A stretch of 23,036 nt of DNA from a virus. The notes under the pieces were generated by a model that was not told the DNA's origin, did no database searches, and saw only the letters and a list, made by a program, of their open reading frames with translations. Position numbers and translations under genes: made by a program. Each line of letters opens with the position of its first letter. Position 1 is the stretch's first letter. The stretch is taken from IMG/VR virus record IMGVR_UViG_3300044640_000150, positions 1 through 23,036 of that record. One strand, given 5' to 3'. Below, in pieces: positions 18,556-23,036 of the stretch.

Positions 18556-20099
18556 TGGCAGCTCCTCTACAAAGTCAAAGCATTAGCGCACCAGGCTTTT
18601 TCGGCCTGAACACGCAAGATTCGCCATTAGATTTGGCATCTGGCTTTGCTTTGGTCGCCAATAATTGTGTGATTGACCAATATGGTCGTGTTGGTTCTCG
18701 CAAGGGCTACACAAGGGTTAATCCATCATCGGGTAATCTAGGTGCTAATGACGTTACTGTTATTCACGAATTAGTCCAAACTGATGGCACTTTGACTGTT
18801 CTGTTCGCAGGGAATCTCAAGTTATTCAAACTTGGTACTTCTAACGCAGTGACTGAGTTAACTTATGGTGGGGGCGGTTCTGCTCCTACTATCACAGCTA
18901 ATAACTGGCATTGTGCTTCTCTGAATGGGATTACTTACTTCTTCCAATCTGGACACGATCCTCTTATCTTTGATCCCGCAGTAAGTACAACTACTTATCG
19001 CAGAGTTTCTGAGAAGACAGGATATGTAGCTACTGTTCCGCAAGCCAATATCTGTATCTCAGCATTTGGTCGTTTGTGGGTAGCTAATACATCCACAGAT
19101 AAAGTTACGATTACCTTCTCTGATTTGATTGCAGGTCATGTATGGGGTGGTGGTACTTCAGGAACATTGGACGTATCTCGTGTATGGCCTAATGGTGCAG
19201 ATGAGATCATGGGTCTAGCGGCTCACAATGACTTTTTATTTATCTTTGGTAAACGACAGATTCTTGTTTACTCAGGTGCTACTACACCCGCTACGCTTCA
19301 GTTAAGCGACACAGTAGGTTCTATTGGTTGCATTGCAAGAGATTCTATTCAGAGTATTGGTACAGACGTAATCTTCTTATCTGATTCAGGTGTTCGTTCA
19401 TTGATGAGGACTATTCAAGAGAAGTCTGCTCCTTTGAGAGACCTATCTAAGAATGTTCGTTCCGATTTGATAGGCTCTTTGGCAGTAGAGACTCTGGCTA
19501 ATCTGAAGTCTGTTTACTCAGAGAAGAATGCCTTTTACTTGTTGACTCTTCCAGTAACAGCACAGGTCTTCTGCTTCGATACAAAGATGCAATTGCAAGA
19601 TGGTGCATCTAGGGTCACTAAGTGGGATTCAATCGCTCCTACGGCTCTCTATTCGCTTCGCAATGGTGATTTATACATTGGTAAGAGTGGATACATTGGT
19701 AAGTATGCAAGTTTCTTAGACCACACATCAACTTATCGATTTTCTTACTTTACGAATCATGCAGATTTAGGTAATCAGAATCAAATTTCCATCTTGAAAA
19801 GAATCAAGACAATTGTGATTGGTGGCTCTGACCAGTTCGTCACGATTAAGTGGGGATTTGACTTTGCTGCCAACTATTTGTCGGGTAATGCTTACATTCC
19901 TGAGCAGAAGAACTATGAATATGGTCTTGCTGAATATGGTGTGGCAGAATACTCTGGTGGTGTGCTTATCAAGACACTAGATGTGAATGCTTCTGGTGCG
20001 GGAAAGATTGTTCAAACTGGTTACGAAACCACCATTAACGGCACACAGTTGTCAATTCAGAAGATTGAGATTCAATCTAAGAACGGGAAAATATCATGA
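18555..20099 (+). CDS. Tail nozzle / tubular B-like or stabilisation protein (514 aa)
   Basis: A mainly beta protein with several repeated strand units of 40-60 residues (for example VTVIHELVQTDGTLTVLFAG, ITYFFQSGHDPLIF, RIWVANTST-type stretches), the plan of the beta-propeller nozzle that plugs the podovirus tail. N-terminal GFFGLNTQDSPLDLASGFAL and NNCVIDQYGRVGSRKGYTRV are typical of this phage group. It would close the tail and link fibres. It starts in TAATG overlap and ends in ATGA overlap with the fibre gene. Confidence 0.7.
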   Translation: MAAPLQSQSISAPGFFGLNTQDSPLDLASGFALVANNCVIDQYGRVGSRKGYTRVNPSSGNLGANDVTVIHELVQTDGTLTVLFAGNLKLFKLGTSNAVTELTYGGGGSAPTITANNWHCASLNGITYFFQSGHDPLIFDPAVSTTTYRRVSEKTGYVATVPQANICISAFGRLWVANTSTDKVTITFSDLIAGHVWGGGTSGTLDVSRVWPNGADEIMGLAAHNDFLFIFGKRQILVYSGATTPATLQLSDTVGSIGCIARDSIQSIGTDVIFLSDSGVRSLMRTIQEKSAPLRDLSKNVRSDLIGSLAVETLANLKSVYSEKNAFYLLTLPVTAQVFCFDTKMQLQDGASRVTKWDSIAPTALYSLRNGDLYIGKSGYIGKYASFLDHTSTYRFSYFTNHADLGNQNQISILKRIKTIVIGGSDQFVTIKWGFDFAANYLSGNAYIPEQKNYEYGLAEYGVAEYSGGVLIKTLDVNASGAGKIVQTGYETTINGTQLSIQKIEIQSKNGKIS

Positions 20100-22636
20100 G
20101 TAACTACACAAAAAGTACCAACTTTGCGACTAAAGACAACCTTAGTCCTGGTGATCCGTTAAAGATCGTCCGTGGTACTGAGATTGACACAGAGTTCAAT
20201 AACATCTCTACTGCCATCTCTACGAAGACAGATAACTCTGCTGCCGCAATTACTGGTGGTTCAATTACTGGTATCACAGACTTAGCAGTTGCTGATGGAG
20301 GTACAGGAGCTTCTACGGCTACTGCGGCTTTAAATAACCTCTTGCCTAGCCAATCAGGTAACTCTAGCAAGTATCTTCAGACGGATGGAACTAACGCTAC
20401 TTGGGATGCAATCAGTATCAATACTGGCGACATCACAGGTACTTTAGGTGTTACCAATGGTGGTACTGGTGTAACTACCTCAACAGGTACAGGCAATGTA
20501 GTGTTGTCAAACTCGCCAACACTGGTGACTCCCGCATTGGGAACTCCTGCTTCTGGTACTTTGACAAACGCCACAGGCCTGCCAATCTCTACGGGTGTGA
20601 GTGGTTTAGGTACAGGTGTAGCTACATTCTTGGGTACTCCATCATCTGCCAACCTAGCCTCCGCAGTATCAGATGAAACAGGTTCTGGTGCTTTGGTGTT
20701 TGCCAACTCACCTACCTTAGTAACTCCTGCTTTGGGTACTCCATCTGCTTTGGTAGGCACAAACATCACAGGCACTGCCTCTGGCTTAACAGCGGGTAAC
20801 GTCACTACTAACGCTAACTTAACAGGTGCAGTCACTTCTGTTGGCAATGCAACATCTTTGGGTTCATTTAGTTCTGCTAACCTTTTGGGTGCTTTGACAG
20901 ACGAAACAGGAACAGGGTCAGCAGTCTTTGCCACCTCTCCTACCTTGGTGACTCCTATCCTTGGAACACCCACTAGCGCAACCTTAACAAACGCTACAGG
21001 TCTTCCTATCGCTACAGGTGTATCAGGTCTAGGAACAGGTGTGGCAACGGCTCTAGCGGTCAATGTAGGCTCTTCTGGCGCACCTTTGGTCAATGGTGGT
21101 GTGCTTGGTACGCCATCTAGCGGTACTGCAACCAACTTAACTGGTTTGCCTTTGACAACTGGAGTGACAGGAACACTACCTACTGCCAATGGCGGTACAA
21201 ACTTAGGTGGTGCTACTCCATTCACATCAGGCGGTGTGGTTTACGCTTCTAGTTCTAGTGCATTGGCTACTGGCTCTGCGCTGACTTGGAATGGAACAGT
21301 TTTAAATGCTGTTGGAAAAGTTCAATCAACCAATTCTACAAATACTGTAGGCCAGACTGCTAATTTTGTATTAAACACATTCAATACAAATTTTGGAGCA
21401 ACAGATTCCGCAACTTTGCAATCAGTATTGAACAATACGACTACTGGTGCAAATGACTTTTTCATTAAACAATTTAATCACAACCAAGGCACAACTTCCG
21501 ACATAGTTTTAAAAGCAAGTTCAGGAGATAGCGGGTTTGTCAGTTTATATGCGGCAAATACTGAAGGACTACGCCTCACACCCTCAAGCCTTTACACGGC
21601 TAGTGGAATCAATGTAGGGTTTGGACTGAGTAATCCTGCTTATAAGTTGGATGTAAATGGTGACATTAACTTAGCAGACACTCAATCATTGCGTGGTGGT
21701 GGTCAGCTTCTTTTGAGAAGAACTGCATCTACAAATGAGATAAGGATTGGTTCTGGTGATGCTTCTGATTATATAGCGTTGTATTCGGGTGCGGCTCTTA
21801 AAGCAACACTTAACACCGCAGGCAATCTAGGCTTGGGAGTTCCTCCGAGTGCTTGGAATACAACCTATGCAAAAGCAATTCAACTTTCAGGGGGTTCACT
21901 TTGGTCTTATGATAATTCTCTAATTGCAATGCAACAGAATTCATATTACAACGCATCAGCAGGATTTACTTACATTGCAAATGGATTATCGTCTGAATAC
22001 TATCAATTTGATGGTAAACATATTTGGCGTACAGCCCCATCAGGCACAGCAGGAAACCCTGTTACTTTTACCGATGTAATGACGCTAGATGCGTCTGGGA
22101 ATTTGCTAGTGGGGGCTACTACATCTGGAGTGGCAAATGGAGGCATACATTTATTACCAGCAGGTTTTGGGGCTGGAATTCCATTTATTGGTACTGGTGG
22201 GAATACTTCAAGTGATAGCCAATTTTCAATGGCTGTTTATTCAACATCTGCCTCACAGTATCAGTTTTATGTTGGTTATGGTGGAACAGTCTTTGCCCGT
22301 TCAATTGTAATTAGTTCGCTTTCTGACCAGCGTTTAAAAGAAAACATTGTTGATTTAGATGTTGGCCTTGACAAAATCATGGCACTCAAGCCTCGCAAGT
22401 TTGATTGGAAAGAAGGCAAAGGCACAAACAAAAAGAATGTTCGTGGATTTATTGCCCAAGAACTTGAACAAGTTTTTCCTGACCTAATTGATGAATGGGC
22501 AGACCCTGCACCAGAAGGTGAAGACCCTTATAAATCTGTGCGTCAAGATTTAATGCCTGTATTGGTCAAAGCCATTCAAGAACAACAAGCAATCATTGAA
22601 TCACTCAAGGCACGACTTGATGCCGCTAATCTTTAA
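20096..22636 (+). CDS. Tail fibre / receptor-binding protein with S74 C-terminal chaperone (846 aa)
   Basis: N-terminus (about 1-60) probably attaches to the tail. Residues 120-370 are Gly/Thr/Ser-rich repeats with three SPTLVTPxLGTP units (140, 205, 281). Residues 400-740 are a variable beta region likely to bind the host receptor. The end is a peptidase-S74-type intramolecular chaperone, SDQRLKEN with Ser743 as probable self-cleavage residue, then KPRKFDW and GFIAQELEQVFP, and a closing coiled coil (KAIQEQQAIIESLKARL). The chaperone helps three chains fold and is then cut off. The C-terminal half is more AT-rich than the repeat part. Confidence 0.85.
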   Translation: MSNYTKSTNFATKDNLSPGDPLKIVRGTEIDTEFNNISTAISTKTDNSAAAITGGSITGITDLAVADGGTGASTATAALNNLLPSQSGNSSKYLQTDGTNATWDAISINTGDITGTLGVTNGGTGVTTSTGTGNVVLSNSPTLVTPALGTPASGTLTNATGLPISTGVSGLGTGVATFLGTPSSANLASAVSDETGSGALVFANSPTLVTPALGTPSALVGTNITGTASGLTAGNVTTNANLTGAVTSVGNATSLGSFSSANLLGALTDETGTGSAVFATSPTLVTPILGTPTSATLTNATGLPIATGVSGLGTGVATALAVNVGSSGAPLVNGGVLGTPSSGTATNLTGLPLTTGVTGTLPTANGGTNLGGATPFTSGGVVYASSSSALATGSALTWNGTVLNAVGKVQSTNSTNTVGQTANFVLNTFNTNFGATDSATLQSVLNNTTTGANDFFIKQFNHNQGTTSDIVLKASSGDSGFVSLYAANTEGLRLTPSSLYTASGINVGFGLSNPAYKLDVNGDINLADTQSLRGGGQLLLRRTASTNEIRIGSGDASDYIALYSGAALKATLNTAGNLGLGVPPSAWNTTYAKAIQLSGGSLWSYDNSLIAMQQNSYYNASAGFTYIANGLSSEYYQFDGKHIWRTAPSGTAGNPVTFTDVMTLDASGNLLVGATTSGVANGGIHLLPAGFGAGIPFIGTGGNTSSDSQFSMAVYSTSASQYQFYVGYGGTVFARSIVISSLSDQRLKENIVDLDVGLDKIMALKPRKFDWKEGKGTNKKNVRGFIAQELEQVFPDLIDEWADPAPEGEDPYKSVRQDLMPVLVKAIQEQQAIIESLKARLDAANL
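20513..21062 (+). repeat. Repeats inside the tail-fibre gene
   Basis: Three related units encode NSPTLVTPALGTP, NSPTLVTPALGTP and TSPTLVTPILGTP, followed in units 1 and 3 by TLTNATGLPIxTGVSGLGTG. Protein identity is high but codons differ, so they are old duplications kept by protein selection. Similar repeats are common in marine and freshwater phage fibres (from memory). Confidence 0.75.
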
Positions 22637-22647
22637 AAGGAAATAAC

Positions 22648-22953
22648 ATGACTACATCTTACAACTGGCTAATAACCCAAACTGACTACGAAACCGCCAA
22701 TGGTTTCATCACTACAGCGCACTGGACTTGCCGTGCAGTAGATGGCGACAACATGGCTTCAATCTACTCAACTTGCTCATGGGCTTCTGGTACACCAACA
22801 ATCCCCTATGCCCAAGTCACTATGGCTGAAGTATTAGATTGGGTTTGGGCTAATGGTGTTGATAAACAAGCCACAGAAGATGCTCTGGCGGCTAATATTG
22901 CTTTGCAGAAGAATCCTGTTACTGCTACTGGCACACCTTGGAGTGCAGCATGA
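22648..22953 (+). CDS. Small protein after the fibre gene, possible fibre chaperone (101 aa)
   Basis: A polar 101-residue protein with several Trp and Tyr residues (SYNWLITQTDYETANGFITT, then HWTCRAVDG, then AEVLDWVWANG). It follows the fibre gene by 11 nt with an AAAGGAAATAAC site. Its position matches small fibre-assembly or DUF7936-type proteins, but family identity is from memory. Ends in ATGA overlap with the last partial gene. Confidence 0.6.
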   Translation: MTTSYNWLITQTDYETANGFITTAHWTCRAVDGDNMASIYSTCSWASGTPTIPYAQVTMAEVLDWVWANGVDKQATEDALAANIALQKNPVTATGTPWSAA

Positions 22954-23036
22954 AATTAGAGTTAGACGTTAACGAGATTAACTTTGTATTACAAACTTTG
23001 GGGCAGTTGCCCTCTAGTAGTGGCGTATGGCCTCTT
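22950..23036 (+). CDS. Start of a small phage protein, cut by the window edge
   Basis: 29 codons visible: MKLELDVNEINFVLQTLGQL then PSSSGVWPL. It starts in an ATGA overlap with the gene before it. This opening, with a helix and a LPSSSGVWPL turn, recurs in short phage proteins of unknown function (from memory). The end lies outside the window. Confidence 0.6.
   Translation, partial: MKLELDVNEINFVLQTLGQLPSSSGVWPL

Noticed and set aside
20513-21062. CRISPR-like repeats
   Set aside because: Units are protein-coding, differ in codons, and have no constant spacer length; they are fibre repeats.
20377-21225. A 282-codon minus-strand frame opposite the fibre repeats
   Set aside because: It is the mirror of the Gly/Thr/Val-rich repeat DNA, has low-complexity Val/Pro sequence, and no start site; a shadow of the fibre gene.

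Overview
The window is a stretch of a tailed double-stranded DNA phage genome, most likely podovirus-like. It has densely packed genes with many 4-nt ATGA overlaps, a replication and DNA-metabolism half, and a virion half in the order small terminase, large terminase, portal, scaffold, major capsid, neck and tail proteins, tail fibre. I see no integrase, CRISPR array, tRNA, rRNA or insertion sequence. Gene content and moderate GC recall phages of freshwater betaproteobacteria, but that host guess is inference only.

Layout: (1) 1-625, a leftward operon of small accessory genes. (2) 626-757, a divergent control region. (3) 758-6251, a rightward early/middle operon: a winged-helix protein, a DUF1376-type replication protein with heptamer repeats inside its gene, two long overlapping frames (a C5-cytosine methyltransferase and a second protein read from the same DNA), a RusA-like resolvase, a PAPS-reductase-like PP-loop protein and two Cys/His nuclease-like proteins. 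(4) A hairpin terminator near 6270 between converging operons. (5) 6304-8476, a leftward operon with a sliding-clamp-like protein, small hypothetical genes and micropeptides; two of its intercistronic gaps carry copies of the same structured leader. (6) 8477-8660, a second divergent control region. (7) 8661-9192, a small possible regulator followed by a repeat-rich, G-rich non-coding region just before the terminase genes. (8) 9193 to the end, the morphogenesis operon. Two intrinsic terminators bracket the gene after the capsid gene, a run of tiny Lys-rich proteins follows, then neck/tail proteins and an 846-residue fibre with an S74-type C-terminal chaperone.

The early genes would initiate replication, modify DNA and process branched DNA; the late genes build and fill the head and attach the tail. 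The most striking feature is 2570-3598, where two reading frames of about 340 codons stay open over the same DNA. Both look like real proteins and both are joined to neighbouring genes by start/stop overlaps. Other signals worth attention are the enclosed hairpin RNA before the replication gene, the paired intercistronic leaders with compensatory changes, the iteron-like heptamers, and the repeat and G-tract region before the terminase.
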